A DNA stretch of 64,000 nt from Phycisphaerae bacterium (GTDB lineage Bacteria; Planctomycetota; Phycisphaerae; Phycisphaerales; SM1A02). The stretch is from contig JABIWU010000090.1 in assembly GCA_018701395.1 (NCBI GenBank), positions 1 through 64,000 on the forward strand, given 5' to 3'. Below the pieces are notes generated by a model, which did not search any database, had not been told where the DNA came from, and was given only the letters and a program-made list of their open reading frames with translations. Below are positions 53,944 to 63,684 of this stretch, one piece after another. Every line of letters starts with the position of its first letter. The first letter of the stretch is position 1. The translations under genes and the position numbers were made by a program.

Positions 53944-55574
53944 GTTTGTAAAACGCCGGTTTTATATTCTTTTGCAATTTCAAAAGTAGATGCGATTGAC
54001 AGAGCATGGATTAATTCTTCTCGTGTGTCATCTGGATTAATCATTCTGTCTACCCAGCCTCTTGCTGCACCGTAAAAAATATCTTGCTGTTCGTTGTAAC
54101 TAGCACTAATTGCATCTAGTAATTGTTTGCTTTCTTTTGGGTCAACTTCTTCGCCGCGACGCTTTCTTGCCGCAAGATCAATTTGCAATAGCGTATTCGC
54201 AGCGGCGGAACCGCCCATGACTGCGTATTTTGCATTTGGCCAAGCAATTGTTAAGAACGGGTCGAAAGCGCGGCCACACATTGCATAATGTCCAGCACCG
54301 TAACTGCTACCAACAATTAAACTAATTTTTGGAACGATGCAATTACTCATCGCGTTGACCATTTTTGCGCCGGAACGAATGATGCCCGCTTGTTCACTGT
54401 CACGACCAACCATAAATCCAGTTGTATCATTTACAAAAATGATCGGGATTCTTTTTTGATTGCAATCCATGATAAAACGCGCTGCTTTGTCTGCTGCTTC
54501 AGTGTAAATAACTGCAGGCATGTTTGCAGAAGTAGATGGACCCGCCTTGCCGCCGGGCATTTTCTTTTGCGTCATGCACCGCTGGTTTGCAACAACACCG
54601 CAAGGCCAACCACCGATGCGTGTGTACGCACATACCATTGACTGACCATATTCTGATTTGTATTCGTTGTAACTTTCATCATCGACAATGCAAGACAAAA
54701 GTTCATTCATATTATATTGTTCGTGAGTATCGCATCGGAAAATCGAATCGATATCTGTAGCTTTCTTCGCTGGCGCAACAACCTCATAGGGCGGCTCTGC
54801 AACTGGCAGTATGGACATGTCGCTGTGCATGAGCGCTTGGAGCCGCTTGATACACGCCTCATCATCTGCTTCTAAAAAATCAATAGTCCCGGAAATTTCC
54901 GCATGCATTTCTGCGCCGCCAAGTTCTTCATTGCCAACTTCTTGACCGATGGCCGCTTTGACAAGTGCCGGTCCCGCAAGGTAAAGCCCACTCCCCTCTG
55001 TCATTAAGAGTGTGTCGCAAAGTACTGGCAAGTACCCACCACCCGCAACGCAGTTTCCCATTATGGCAGCGATTTGAGAAATGCCTTTTGCAGAAAATAC
55101 TGCGTTGTTTCTGAATATTCTTCCAAAGTCATCTGTGTCTGGAAAGACATCTTCTTGCAGTGGGAGAAAAACACCTGCAGAGTCTACAAGATACAAAAGT
55201 GGAAGTCGTGCACGTTCGGCGATTGTTTGTGCTCGAATAATTTTCTTGCAAGTCATTGGGAAAAATGCGCCAGCCTTTACTGTTGCATCGTTGGCAATAA
55301 TCATGCATTGTTTTCCACCAACATGCGCAATCGTTGTTACAACTCCTGCTGATGGTGCACCACCATATTCTTGGTACATGTTGTGCGCATATAAAAGACC
55401 GCATTCAAATTGTGGCGAGCCTTTATCAGCGAGTTTTTCAATTCGTTCGCGGGCGGTTAATCGACCATGACGATGCTGTCGTTCTATGCCCCTGTCGCCA
55501 CCACCAAGTTTAATTTGCTCTGTTACTTCGAGAAGTGTTTGCGCTGCTTGTTTCAATTGGGAGAGTTCAGTCAT
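53940..55574 (-). CDS. Biotin-dependent acyl-CoA carboxyltransferase (MccB/PccB-like)
   Basis: A 544-residue carboxyltransferase beta subunit. The N-terminal RHGRLTARERIEKL and the LVDSAGVFLPLQEDVFPD and DFGRIFRNNAVFSAKGISQIA segments resemble methylcrotonyl-CoA/geranyl-CoA carboxylase. The second half has the KCMTQKKMPGGK-type region and VPKISLIVGSSYGAGHYAMCGRAF with oxyanion Gly pairs. The biotin-carboxylase partner (alpha subunit) is not in the window. It is the first gene of an operon with the SDR. Confidence 0.9.
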   Translation of the reverse strand: MTELSQLKQAAQTLLEVTEQIKLGGGDRGIERQHRHGRLTARERIEKLADKGSPQFECGLLYAHNMYQEYGGAPSAGVVTTIAHVGGKQCMIIANDATVKAGAFFPMTCKKIIRAQTIAERARLPLLYLVDSAGVFLPLQEDVFPDTDDFGRIFRNNAVFSAKGISQIAAIMGNCVAGGGYLPVLCDTLLMTEGSGLYLAGPALVKAAIGQEVGNEELGGAEMHAEISGTIDFLEADDEACIKRLQALMHSDMSILPVAEPPYEVVAPAKKATDIDSIFRCDTHEQYNMNELLSCIVDDESYNEYKSEYGQSMVCAYTRIGGWPCGVVANQRCMTQKKMPGGKAGPSTSANMPAVIYTEAADKAARFIMDCNQKRIPIIFVNDTTGFMVGRDSEQAGIIRSGAKMVNAMSNCIVPKISLIVGSSYGAGHYAMCGRAFDPFLTIAWPNAKYAVMGGSAAANTLLQIDLAARKRRGEEVDPKESKQLLDAISASYNEQQDIFYGAARGWVDRMINPDDTREELIHALSIASTFEIAKEYKTGVLQT

Positions 55575-55598
55575 GCTGTGCAGGATATCAGAGTCAAG

Positions 55599-55634
55599 AA
55601 AAAAACTCGGCGGTTACTTGAAGTAACCGCCGAG
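55599..55634 (-). terminator. Rho-independent terminator after ftsK
   Basis: A 14-base perfect inverted repeat, CTCGGCGGTTACTT and AAGTAACCGCCGAG (55606-55634). On the minus strand it is followed by seven T residues (A-run on the plus strand at 55599-55605). It lies 42 bases after the ftsK stop and upstream of the carboxyltransferase gene start, so it separates the two transcripts. Confidence 0.9.
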
Positions 55635-55675
55635 CAATAGTCCTATAGCAGACAAATTGGGCATTGAACTTGAAA

Positions 55676-58063
55676 TTATTCCAAGCCCGGTTCGTCTTCC
55701 GCTTCAAGATGTTGCATTTCTTCCCAATCTTCGAGTGAAATTAGGATTTCACGGGCAACTGACCCTTTGTGCTCACCGACAATGCCAGCAACAGCCATTT
55801 GATCAACGAGGCGTGACGCTCTTCCGTATCCAATTCCCATGCGCCTTTGAAGTAGCGACACAGAACCTCTGCCAGATTCAATCATGATTCGTACCCCGTC
55901 ATCAAACAAATCATCTCGTTCCTGTACATCGCCAGAAGCATCTACATTTAAGCTACCTCCAGGTTTAATCTGAACTAAGCTTCGTTCAAAGTTAGGCGCA
56001 GCAACTTCTTTCAAATGTTTAACAACAGAGCGAATTTCTTTTGGAGAAACAAATGTTCCTTGTGAACGGTTTGCAGTTGTTGATCCGGGCGAGATGTAAA
56101 GCATGTCACCGTTACCAAGAAGTAATTCAGCACCTTTTGTGTCCAAAACAATACGGCTGTCCATCCCACTACTAACTTTGAAGGCAACACGGCAAGGCAT
56201 ATTTGATTTAATCAGACCGGTGACAACTTTTGCCTCAGGACGTTGGGTCGCGAGGATTAAGTGAATGCCAACCGCTCTAGCTTTTTGAGCAATTCGCACG
56301 ATTGATTGCTCAACATCTTTTGCAGTCATCATTAAGTCTGCAAGTTCATCAATGATGAAAACAATATATGGAAGTTTAACTGGGATGCGCGCCTTTTCCT
56401 CTTCGGATTGCGGGTCGAAAATGTTGTAAATTTCATCTTCTGTTAATTCGTTGAACCCAACTAAATCACGCACGCCAAGTTTGCGGAATATTTGGTATCG
56501 TTCTTCCATTCTTGCAACCGCCCACTCAAGAATGGCAGCGGCACGGCTCATTTCAGTTACAACTGGGCAAGCAAGGTGAGGAATATCCGAGAACTGACTA
56601 AGTTCAACCATCTTCGGGTCGACCAAAATAAGTTTAAGTTCATCAGGTCGTTTGGTGTACATCCAACCCGCAATAATCGAATTGATACAAACGCTTTTGC
56701 CAGAGCCAGTTGTCCCTGCAACAAGCATATGTGGCATTTTTGTTAAATCCTCGACCATCGGTTCGCCAGAAGCATCCTTGCCAAGAAACATCGGTAGTTT
56801 CATTTTGTCAGTTTTTTTACTGCTCATCAATTCTTTAATGCACACAGTTTCACGTTCGAGATTTGGAACTTCAATGCCGACGGTTTTTCGACCTGCAGTG
56901 TTAGGAACGATGCGAATGTTTGGAGCGCCTAAACTTCGCGCAATATCACTTGCTACTCCGTTGATGCTTGAAACTTTTGTTCCAGGCGCAAGTTCAATGG
57001 AATACAGGGTGATGGTCGGTCCAGCTTCAATGCCCGCCACCTCGCCATCGATGCCATACATTTGTAATGTTTCTTCAAGTTCAACCGCTTGTTGGCGAAC
57101 TAGTTCTTCTATTGAATCACCAAAACTTTCTTTTGGATCTTCAAGTAAATCTAGGGATGGAAATATATACCCTGCGAAATTATCTGGCCGTTGAATGTCA
57201 GAATCTTTTGCAGTTTTTCCATTAGAAGCAACACGCACTGGAAGCTTCGCCATTTTCTTCTTCAGTTCGGTTGCAGTTAATCGTTTCCGAGGTTCTTCTT
57301 CTTCATCATCTTCGTATTCATCATCTTCGTATTCATCATCTTCGTATTCATCTTCTGCAATTCCTTCTTCCCACTCTTCTTCTACTTCTTCACCTTGTTC
57401 AAGAACGGCGCCGCGTTCGAATCGAATGAATGGCAATGTAGGAACTGTAAATTTTGGTGTGCGTATTTTTGTTGTTCGTAAAAGTGCATTCCAGATGAAA
57501 TGTGGAATTGCGAATGCTATTTTTTCTGCACCAACAACAAGGCCTATGGAAAATGCACCAAAGACAATGATGAAAGCACCAAAGTTGCTAAAGGACGCAG
57601 TCAATTGTGTCACAATAGTTTTTGCAATCAGCCCCGCTTTTGCTCCTGCAAGCGACCCGATATTTGGAAATAATAGATCATGGAAGCAAGAAATTGCAAT
57701 TGCCATAATGAGAAAACCAAGGGCACGAATTGCTGTGTGTGTTATTTCTGTCCCGCGAAACACAAGGGTGACCCAGCAACTTAGCCCAGCGATGAGCACC
57801 CAGACGCCAAAACCAAGCACGTGGTATGTCCAGTATGCAATCCACGCTCCAACAGCGCCGCACCAGTTTGAGACTGGATCGTTGTGGTTTGCGACGACGT
57901 GTGATGGTGCGTCTCCAACATCAAACGACAAAAGTGCAATTGTCACAAAAAGCGCAATTACAGCACTGGAAATCCACAAAATTCTTGATTTAAGATCGGC
58001 GGAGGTTAATGATGAAGGCCCTGATAAGCGCCGACCCTGTGTTCGTACTGCAGTTGTTGCCAT
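55676..58063 (-). CDS. ftsK: DNA translocase FtsK/SpoIIIE
   Basis: A 795-residue septal DNA pump. Four membrane segments lie in the first 190 residues, then a short linker that contains an acidic DEYED-type repeat (about residues 237-252). The motor domain has Walker A GTTGSGKS near residue 450, ILVDPKMVELSQF, FIIDELADLM and ATQRPEAKVVTGLIK. The C-terminal winged-helix gamma domain (about residues 705-780) with SVSLLQRRMGIGYGRASRLVDQM recognises KOPS-type sites. The linker is short compared with E. coli FtsK. Downstream is a rho-independent terminator. Confidence 0.96.
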   Translation of the reverse strand: MATTAVRTQGRRLSGPSSLTSADLKSRILWISSAVIALFVTIALLSFDVGDAPSHVVANHNDPVSNWCGAVGAWIAYWTYHVLGFGVWVLIAGLSCWVTLVFRGTEITHTAIRALGFLIMAIAISCFHDLLFPNIGSLAGAKAGLIAKTIVTQLTASFSNFGAFIIVFGAFSIGLVVGAEKIAFAIPHFIWNALLRTTKIRTPKFTVPTLPFIRFERGAVLEQGEEVEEEWEEGIAEDEYEDDEYEDDEYEDDEEEEPRKRLTATELKKKMAKLPVRVASNGKTAKDSDIQRPDNFAGYIFPSLDLLEDPKESFGDSIEELVRQQAVELEETLQMYGIDGEVAGIEAGPTITLYSIELAPGTKVSSINGVASDIARSLGAPNIRIVPNTAGRKTVGIEVPNLERETVCIKELMSSKKTDKMKLPMFLGKDASGEPMVEDLTKMPHMLVAGTTGSGKSVCINSIIAGWMYTKRPDELKLILVDPKMVELSQFSDIPHLACPVVTEMSRAAAILEWAVARMEERYQIFRKLGVRDLVGFNELTEDEIYNIFDPQSEEEKARIPVKLPYIVFIIDELADLMMTAKDVEQSIVRIAQKARAVGIHLILATQRPEAKVVTGLIKSNMPCRVAFKVSSGMDSRIVLDTKGAELLLGNGDMLYISPGSTTANRSQGTFVSPKEIRSVVKHLKEVAAPNFERSLVQIKPGGSLNVDASGDVQERDDLFDDGVRIMIESGRGSVSLLQRRMGIGYGRASRLVDQMAVAGIVGEHKGSVAREILISLEDWEEMQHLEAEDEPGLE
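57311..57355 (-). repeat. 15-base tandem repeat coding an acidic linker in ftsK
   Basis: Three tandem copies of a 15-base unit, TTCGTATTCATCATC on the plus strand, the third ending in TTC. They encode the DDEYE repeats in the FtsK linker. Near-identical copies suggest slippage expansion; copy number probably varies between relatives. Confidence 0.9.
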
Positions 58064-58161
58064 AGCAACCTACATATCGGCATTGAGAGGCTCTTTTCAT
58101 TTGGTTTTTCGTGAAATATACGTCGCTATTCTAATTACGCAACCTGTTGCAAATAAAGAGT

Positions 58162-58959
58162 TTACACAGTTGATTTCACGTTATTTGTTATTGAGAGCAG
58201 GCGAGAACACCTGTCCTGACAGGTTATCGTTACAGAATTGTAAAGATGGGCAAGATTGTCTTGGTATAAATCACGAATAATCTGTGGGGAGTTGCACTGC
58301 CTAGAGAGGTGTAAAAGCACAATTTGCTGAAGGTCAGATTTAGAGGCAATATGGCAGATTGCAGCGAGTGCCTGCTCATTTGAGAGATGTCCTTCACCAT
58401 CCATGATTCTTGATTTTAAAGACTCGGGCCGGTTGCTCATTTCTTGCATTCTTGGGTCGTAATTCGATTCAAAAGCGATTCCATCAAGATTTACAAAACA
58501 GTCAAGCAAGTTTTGCGGCACTCTACCAAGATCAGTCGCGAAACCGAATCTTGTTGAACCAGTGTCAAATATGAATCCAATGGTGCCAAGAACATCATGC
58601 GAAAAATGTACAGCTTCAACATCTGTACCATGTATTTCCAAATGATTTTTGAAGGCACAGATGCACGATGCATCTAGCCCTGCGCGGATAGCCCTTGGTA
58701 CATGGCTTTCGTGCATATGGACACGAATGCCTCGCAGTAAAAAGGAACGACACCAAACTGGATTAAAATGATCACGGTCCAGGTGCGTCAAGACTACATC
58801 TTGAATTTGTTCAAGTTGAACGCTGTGCGTTCGCATCCGTTCTTTAGTTTGTTTCATTGAAAAACCACAGTCAATCATGACCCAATTGCCGTTAACTTGC
58901 AGCAAACTACAGTTCCCAGAGGATCCACTTCCTAATACAAAAAATTCTAAATTGCTCAT
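58162..58959 (-). CDS. MBL-fold metallo-hydrolase, WalJ/YycJ-like
   Basis: A 265-residue metallo-beta-lactamase fold protein. It begins with FFVLGSGSSGNCSLLQ, the typical YycJ/WalJ entry, and has the metal motif in VVLTHLDRDHF. The usual HxHxDH is changed to HLDRDH, with Asp at the second His position. Later ligands are in VHFSHDVLG, FATDLG and the final LHLSRQCNS. It may be an exonuclease-like hydrolase. The start is ATG 58959 (MSNLEFFV), divergent from lipB. Confidence 0.83.
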   Translation of the reverse strand: MSNLEFFVLGSGSSGNCSLLQVNGNWVMIDCGFSMKQTKERMRTHSVQLEQIQDVVLTHLDRDHFNPVWCRSFLLRGIRVHMHESHVPRAIRAGLDASCICAFKNHLEIHGTDVEAVHFSHDVLGTIGFIFDTGSTRFGFATDLGRVPQNLLDCFVNLDGIAFESNYDPRMQEMSNRPESLKSRIMDGEGHLSNEQALAAICHIASKSDLQQIVLLHLSRQCNSPQIIRDLYQDNLAHLYNSVTITCQDRCSRLLSITNNVKSTV

Positions 58960-59039
58960 TCGAAAAAGTAAATCCTTGGTATGCATTGTAATGTCGGATG
59001 AATCTCAAGCACAGTACGGGTATCATCTCAAGAATAACG

Positions 59040-59729
59040 ATGTCGTGCCAACTTAATATTCAAGATCTTGGAAAAATTCCATACATGCAAGCGTTGGAGA
59101 AACAGCGAGATTTGCAGAAGATAGTGATTGAAAGTAGAGAATCGACCCCAACACCATTTCATTTGCTTTTATTAGAACACGAACCAGCAGTAATCACGAT
59201 GAGTAAGAGGCCCAGCTCCAAAGAACATCTGCTCGCCAGTGCAGTACAACTCGAAGAAGCAGGGGTTGAGCTTTGCGTGACTGACCGGGGTGGGGATATT
59301 ACATACCACGGTGCTGGGCAACTCGTTGGGTATCCAATTTGTGACTTGAATGCGTTGTCACTTCGAATACACAGTTACATGCGCTTTTTAGAATCTACCA
59401 TCATCGAAGTTCTTGGTAATTTTGGAATTGAAGCGCATCGTGATTCTTGCGCGACGGGAGTTTGGGTAGGCGACGCAAAGATTTGCGCAATGGGCGTGCG
59501 CGTTTCCCGTTGGGTTTCGATGCATGGATTTGGGCTGAACGTGAATCCAAACATGGAACACTTCAATTTAATTGTTCCTTGCGGTCTCGCTGGTAGAAAT
59601 ATAACTTCCATGCAACTACTTCTGGGAGATAGTTGCCCGAGCATGAATAAAGTCAAAGAGGTTGTATCTGAAAGTTTCCGAGTTGCAATTACTCGTCAAT
59701 CCCAAGTTCAGCGAGAACCTCGTCAGTAA
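59040..59729 (+). CDS. lipB: Octanoyltransferase LipB
   Basis: A 229-residue transferase that moves octanoyl from acyl-ACP to lipoyl domains. The RGGDITYHGAGQLVGYP segment, GDAKICAMGVRVSRWVSMHGF with the catalytic Lys, and IVPCGL with the catalytic Cys are all present. The start is ATG 59040 (MSCQLN). It converges on the OmpH-like gene with a 41-base overlap. It supplies lipoate for enzymes that use LpdA, encoded elsewhere in the window. Confidence 0.94.
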   Translation: MSCQLNIQDLGKIPYMQALEKQRDLQKIVIESRESTPTPFHLLLLEHEPAVITMSKRPSSKEHLLASAVQLEEAGVELCVTDRGGDITYHGAGQLVGYPICDLNALSLRIHSYMRFLESTIIEVLGNFGIEAHRDSCATGVWVGDAKICAMGVRVSRWVSMHGFGLNVNPNMEHFNLIVPCGLAGRNITSMQLLLGDSCPSMNKVKEVVSESFRVAITRQSQVQREPRQ

Positions 59730-60381
59730 TATCTAAACCTTCTGGCGCACGAAGTGCACTTCGTAAACGAATTTGCATGATGATTGAGTCGGGATTCCCC
59801 TGTTCAAATTCATCATCTGGTGGAATAAACCGAAGGACCATGTCGACGCTAAGGCGTTCTGCAACTACATTTACGGCCTCAACTATTTCTTTGTAAGACT
59901 CTTGCATTTGTTCAGAATAAAGCGCGCCTCGTGCTTCAGCTGCAAGTTGTTGCATCTGAGTAAACTCGTCATAGAGCAGTTGCCATCGTTGTCGCATTTC
60001 GCCAAAGTTTGGGTCGCTGGGCGTGAGCATTTGTGCTTCTTTAGTCAACTCGTCTAGAGCTTCGCGAGTTCCAGAAATATTATCTTCAATTTCAGCGTTT
60101 AGGTCTTCTCGCGATTCCTTGAAGTGGTCGGCTTTGAGTAATACCTTAAGTGCTTTGCCGGTTTCCATAAAGCCAATAGACCAAATTGTGCTGGTTTTTT
60201 CTTTACCCCACGACATTCTGCCATCGCTATTTTTAATAGTTACGTCACCGTTTGAACCGGAAAGAACAAGCGAGTCAACAGGGCCAAGTATCCCAGTGTC
60301 GTCGTTGCTTATGAGCGAAGTGGTAATAACACCCGCAAAAAGCAAGGCGCCAATCCAAAGTTGTGTTATTCGATTATTCAT
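59689..60381 (-). CDS. OmpH/Skp-like periplasmic chaperone
   Basis: A 230-residue exported protein. A signal peptide (residues 7-25, WIGALLFAGVITTSLI) is followed by a long helical coiled-coil part (residues 80-180) rich in Glu, Leu and Gln, such as ISGTREALDELTKEAQ, as in Skp/OmpH tentacle chaperones. It begins 6 bases after the lepA stop and is probably co-transcribed with lepA. It may guide outer-membrane proteins across the periplasm. Confidence 0.72.
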   Translation of the reverse strand: MNNRITQLWIGALLFAGVITTSLISNDDTGILGPVDSLVLSGSNGDVTIKNSDGRMSWGKEKTSTIWSIGFMETGKALKVLLKADHFKESREDLNAEIEDNISGTREALDELTKEAQMLTPSDPNFGEMRQRWQLLYDEFTQMQQLAAEARGALYSEQMQESYKEIVEAVNVVAERLSVDMVLRFIPPDDEFEQGNPDSIIMQIRLRSALRAPEGLDITDEVLAELGIDE

Positions 60382-60387
60382 GTTAGG

Positions 60388-62193
60388 TTAATCTCCTTGT
60401 TCTAGAACTGATAAAAATGCAGACTGAGGAATATGAACATTGCCAACGGCTTTCATACGACGCTTGCCCTTCTTTTGTTTCTCAAGCAATTTTCTTTTTC
60501 GAGAAATATCTCCACCGTAACATTTTGCCGTTACGTTCTTCCGGAAACCTTTGACTGTTTCTCGAGCGATAATTTTACCGCCAATCGCTGCTTGAAGTGC
60601 AATTTCAAATTGGTGCCGGTCAATCTGTTTGCGTAATTTTAATAAAATTGCTCGCGTTCGCACTTCTGCTTTATCTTTGTGGCATATAACGCTTAACGCC
60701 TCTACTGGAGTTCCATTCACAAGAATGGAAACTTTTACGAGCCTGTCCACACGGAACTCGATGATTTCATAATCCATGGTTCCGTACCCACGGGTAATTG
60801 ATTTTAGTTTGTCATAGAAGTCATAGATAATTTCAGCTAACGGTAACTCGTAGTCAAGCATTTGCCGACCTTCGGATACAAATCGCTGACCTTTAAAAAT
60901 GCCTCTTCTGCCTTCGCATAAACGCATGAGATCGCCGATGGACTCATCCGGACAAATGATCTCGACTTTTACAATTGGTTCACGAATGTATTTAATTTGT
61001 GAGGGGTCTGGCAAGTCCGCCGGATTATGAATGTCAACAATTATTCCGTCGGTTAATTCAATTTGATAATTAACGGTTGGAGCCGTCTGGACTATTTCTG
61101 CACCACCTTCACGTTCAAGTCGTTCTTGCACAATTTCCATATGCAATAGACCAAGAAAACCGCAACGGAAACCGAAGCCGAGCGCTTCACTGTGTTGTGT
61201 TTCAAAAGTAAAACTTGAATCGTTAAGACGTAATTTTTCAATCGCTTCCCGTAGTGTTTCAAATTCAGTCTTCTTACTACCGCTTTCACTTGACGCGGGA
61301 TAAAAATCACAGAACACCATTTGCTTTGGTTCTTCATACCCAGGCAACGCTTCTTCAGCCGGGTGTGCATCAAGTGTAATCGTGTCACCTATTCGAACAT
61401 CGTCAAGCGTTTTAATCGCCGCCACCATGTAGCCAACCTCACTCGTTCCAATAGTGTTTGTTTGGATAGGCTGCGGGGTATAGCGCCCAAGTTCTGTAAT
61501 GGTGAAAGTTCGATCTGTTCCCATCATTCGAATTCTGTCACCTTTGGTAAGCAAGCCGTCGAATATACGAAAGTAAACTATGACACCGCGGTAATCATCG
61601 TAATGAGAGTCGAAAATTAAGGCACGCGTTTCTTTAGTGACAGAAGGCTTCGGTGGAGGCAACTTTTCACAGATAGCATCAAGCAGTTCTTCAATTCCCT
61701 CGCCTGTTTTTGCAGAGCAATTGATGCAATCTTCTGCAGGCAAGCCAAGTATTTGTTCAATTTCCATTGCAACTTTTTCGGGATCTGCAGAAGGCAAATC
61801 AATTTTATTTACAACTGGAATAAGTTCTAAATTATTTGCAATTGCTAAATATGCGTTTGCAACAGTTTGGGCTTCTACGCCTTGTGAAGAGTCAACAACT
61901 ATGAGGGCGCCTTCGCAAGCAGTTAAGGCGCGAGAAACTTCGTAGGTAAAATCAACATGCCCAGGCGTGTCAATAAAATTCAGTTGATACTCTTCGCCTT
62001 TATAGGTGTGATGAACAGTTACCGCTGACGCTTTAATAGTAATGCCGCGTTCACGTTCTAAATCCATCGAGTCAAGTAATTGAGCTTTGGCCTCGCGTTC
62101 ACTTACAGCTTTTGTGGCTTGCAATAACCGATCGGCAAGTGTGCTTTTGCCGTGGTCAATGTGTGCGATGATTGAAAAGTTTCTAATGAACAT
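60388..62193 (-). CDS. lepA: Elongation factor 4 (LepA)
   Basis: A 601-residue ribosomal GTPase that back-translocates or remodels stalled ribosomes. The P-loop AHIDHGKST is near residue 10, the ERGITI switch near 47, FIDTPGH near 80 and NKIDLP near 130. Domain 4-like and the LepA-specific C-terminal domain (SRKRKLLEKQKKGKRRMK) follow. The start is ATG 62193 (MFIRNFSIIAHID); an upstream in-frame codon at 62235 would overlap the rimO 3' end. Confidence 0.97.
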   Translation of the reverse strand: MFIRNFSIIAHIDHGKSTLADRLLQATKAVSEREAKAQLLDSMDLERERGITIKASAVTVHHTYKGEEYQLNFIDTPGHVDFTYEVSRALTACEGALIVVDSSQGVEAQTVANAYLAIANNLELIPVVNKIDLPSADPEKVAMEIEQILGLPAEDCINCSAKTGEGIEELLDAICEKLPPPKPSVTKETRALIFDSHYDDYRGVIVYFRIFDGLLTKGDRIRMMGTDRTFTITELGRYTPQPIQTNTIGTSEVGYMVAAIKTLDDVRIGDTITLDAHPAEEALPGYEEPKQMVFCDFYPASSESGSKKTEFETLREAIEKLRLNDSSFTFETQHSEALGFGFRCGFLGLLHMEIVQERLEREGGAEIVQTAPTVNYQIELTDGIIVDIHNPADLPDPSQIKYIREPIVKVEIICPDESIGDLMRLCEGRRGIFKGQRFVSEGRQMLDYELPLAEIIYDFYDKLKSITRGYGTMDYEIIEFRVDRLVKVSILVNGTPVEALSVICHKDKAEVRTRAILLKLRKQIDRHQFEIALQAAIGGKIIARETVKGFRKNVTAKCYGGDISRKRKLLEKQKKGKRRMKAVGNVHIPQSAFLSVLEQGD

Positions 62194-62212
62194 AAGAGGG
62201 GGATTGAGTAGT

Positions 62213-63673
62213 TTACCGCAATGGGAGCGATACAACCTTTTCTAACTCTTCTGTTGGTCGTGCAATTAAGTCGTAGCCGTCGCTATCTGTAATAGTGCAA
62301 CGAATTAATGAACCGATTATCTGTTTATTTTCAGCCATTAAAATGGTGCATGCGTCAACATCAGGTGCCTGTTGTTTCGTTCGACATTGATACAGATGAA
62401 TTTCGCCTTCGCCGGTTTCCCCAAGGTACGAGTCGACAAGAATTTCGTGCTGTTCTTCGTTGGAAGCCGCGGATTCCGCTCGCGAAAAAGCAATTTCTTG
62501 CTGTGCAAGCATGAGTTCTTCTTCCCGCTGTTGTTTCACTTCATTAGGTACGCGGAGCGATTCGTCGTTTTCCATTGTTCCGGCAACTGTGCCTTCTTCT
62601 TTTGAGTATTGAAAAACACCCATTGCTTCAAATGAATGTTTTCGAATGAAAGCGAGTAATTGTTGGTGGTCTTCTTCTGTCTCGCCAGGAAAACCAGTAA
62701 TCATTGTCGTTCGAATGCCGACATTTGGAATAGTTGTTCGAATGTCATCTAGTAAGTTGGACTGTATTTCTGCAGAAACATTTCTTCGCATTGCACCAAG
62801 CATCGCATCGCTTGCGTGTTGAAGCGGAATGTCAATGTAAGGAAGAACGTGTGGTAATCGTGCCATTGCATCAATCATTTCTTGTGTAAAGAAAGTGGGG
62901 TATGCATACATGAGCCGAATCCAACCGCCGCCTGCGGTAGCAACAGTCTCGTTAAGCGCTTCAAGCAAGCCGACTAGTCCAGCTTCGTACTTGATGTCGT
63001 ACCCAAAACTTGTCGTGTCTTGACCAATTAAGTTTAACTCGAAAACTCCAGAGGCAAGTAACTTTTTAGCTTCCGAAACAATTTTGTCCACAGGTTTTGA
63101 GCGCATTTTTCCACGGATAGAAGGGATGGTGCAGAACGAGCAATTTTGATTGCATCCTTCACTAATTCTAAGGTATGCCCAATGGCGGGGTGTTAATTGA
63201 ATTCGGTTTGAATCATCTTCAAAATAACCAGAAGCATCTTTGATGCCACGTGCTCTTGCAGCAAGCAATGCGTTTGCTTCAATCCACTGCGGTGCTTTTT
63301 CTTTTTCGTTGTCATCTTGCATTGCATCAACGATGTGGTCTCGATCGAACACGCCAATTAACGCGTCAATCCCAGGGCACCATTCGAGCAAGTTAGCTCG
63401 GTACCGTTGCACGAGACATCCGGCCGCGATGACTCGCTTAACATTTGAAGATTCTTTTAATGCGACGGCTTCGTTAATTACTTCAACAGATTCATCTTTT
63501 GATGCTTCGAGAAAACCACACGTGTTAATGATGATGGCATCCGCTTCGTTGTGGTCAGCAACAAGTTCATAGCCCGCATCCACCAAGGTGGCGAGCATCT
63601 GTTCGCTGTCCACAAGGTTCTTTGGGCAACCAAGCGAGACAAATCCAATTCGTGTAATTGTTGCGGTGGTCAT
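62213..63673 (-). CDS. rimO: Ribosomal protein S12 methylthiotransferase RimO
   Basis: A 486-residue radical SAM methylthiotransferase that modifies Asp88 of uS12. The N-terminal domain has three Cys in LGCPKN, NTCGFL and AGCLVQR for an auxiliary cluster. The radical SAM triad is in ISEGCNQNCSFCTIP. The C-terminal TRAM domain binds RNA and is followed by a short tail. Choice of RimO over MiaB rests on the VSLGCPKNLVDSE start, typical of RimO. It lies 19 bases upstream of lepA and 11 bases after the nadD stop. Confidence 0.93.
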   Translation of the reverse strand: MTTATITRIGFVSLGCPKNLVDSEQMLATLVDAGYELVADHNEADAIIINTCGFLEASKDESVEVINEAVALKESSNVKRVIAAGCLVQRYRANLLEWCPGIDALIGVFDRDHIVDAMQDDNEKEKAPQWIEANALLAARARGIKDASGYFEDDSNRIQLTPRHWAYLRISEGCNQNCSFCTIPSIRGKMRSKPVDKIVSEAKKLLASGVFELNLIGQDTTSFGYDIKYEAGLVGLLEALNETVATAGGGWIRLMYAYPTFFTQEMIDAMARLPHVLPYIDIPLQHASDAMLGAMRRNVSAEIQSNLLDDIRTTIPNVGIRTTMITGFPGETEEDHQQLLAFIRKHSFEAMGVFQYSKEEGTVAGTMENDESLRVPNEVKQQREEELMLAQQEIAFSRAESAASNEEQHEILVDSYLGETGEGEIHLYQCRTKQQAPDVDACTILMAENKQIIGSLIRCTITDSDGYDLIARPTEELEKVVSLPLR

Positions 63674-63684
63674 AGCCCACTATT

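Noticed and set aside
57195-58280. Long open frame (361 codons) on the plus strand, antisense to ftsK
   Set aside because: It lies opposite the clearly real ftsK, and its composition (Ser/Arg/Pro-rich) is that of a shadow frame created by acidic linker repeats.
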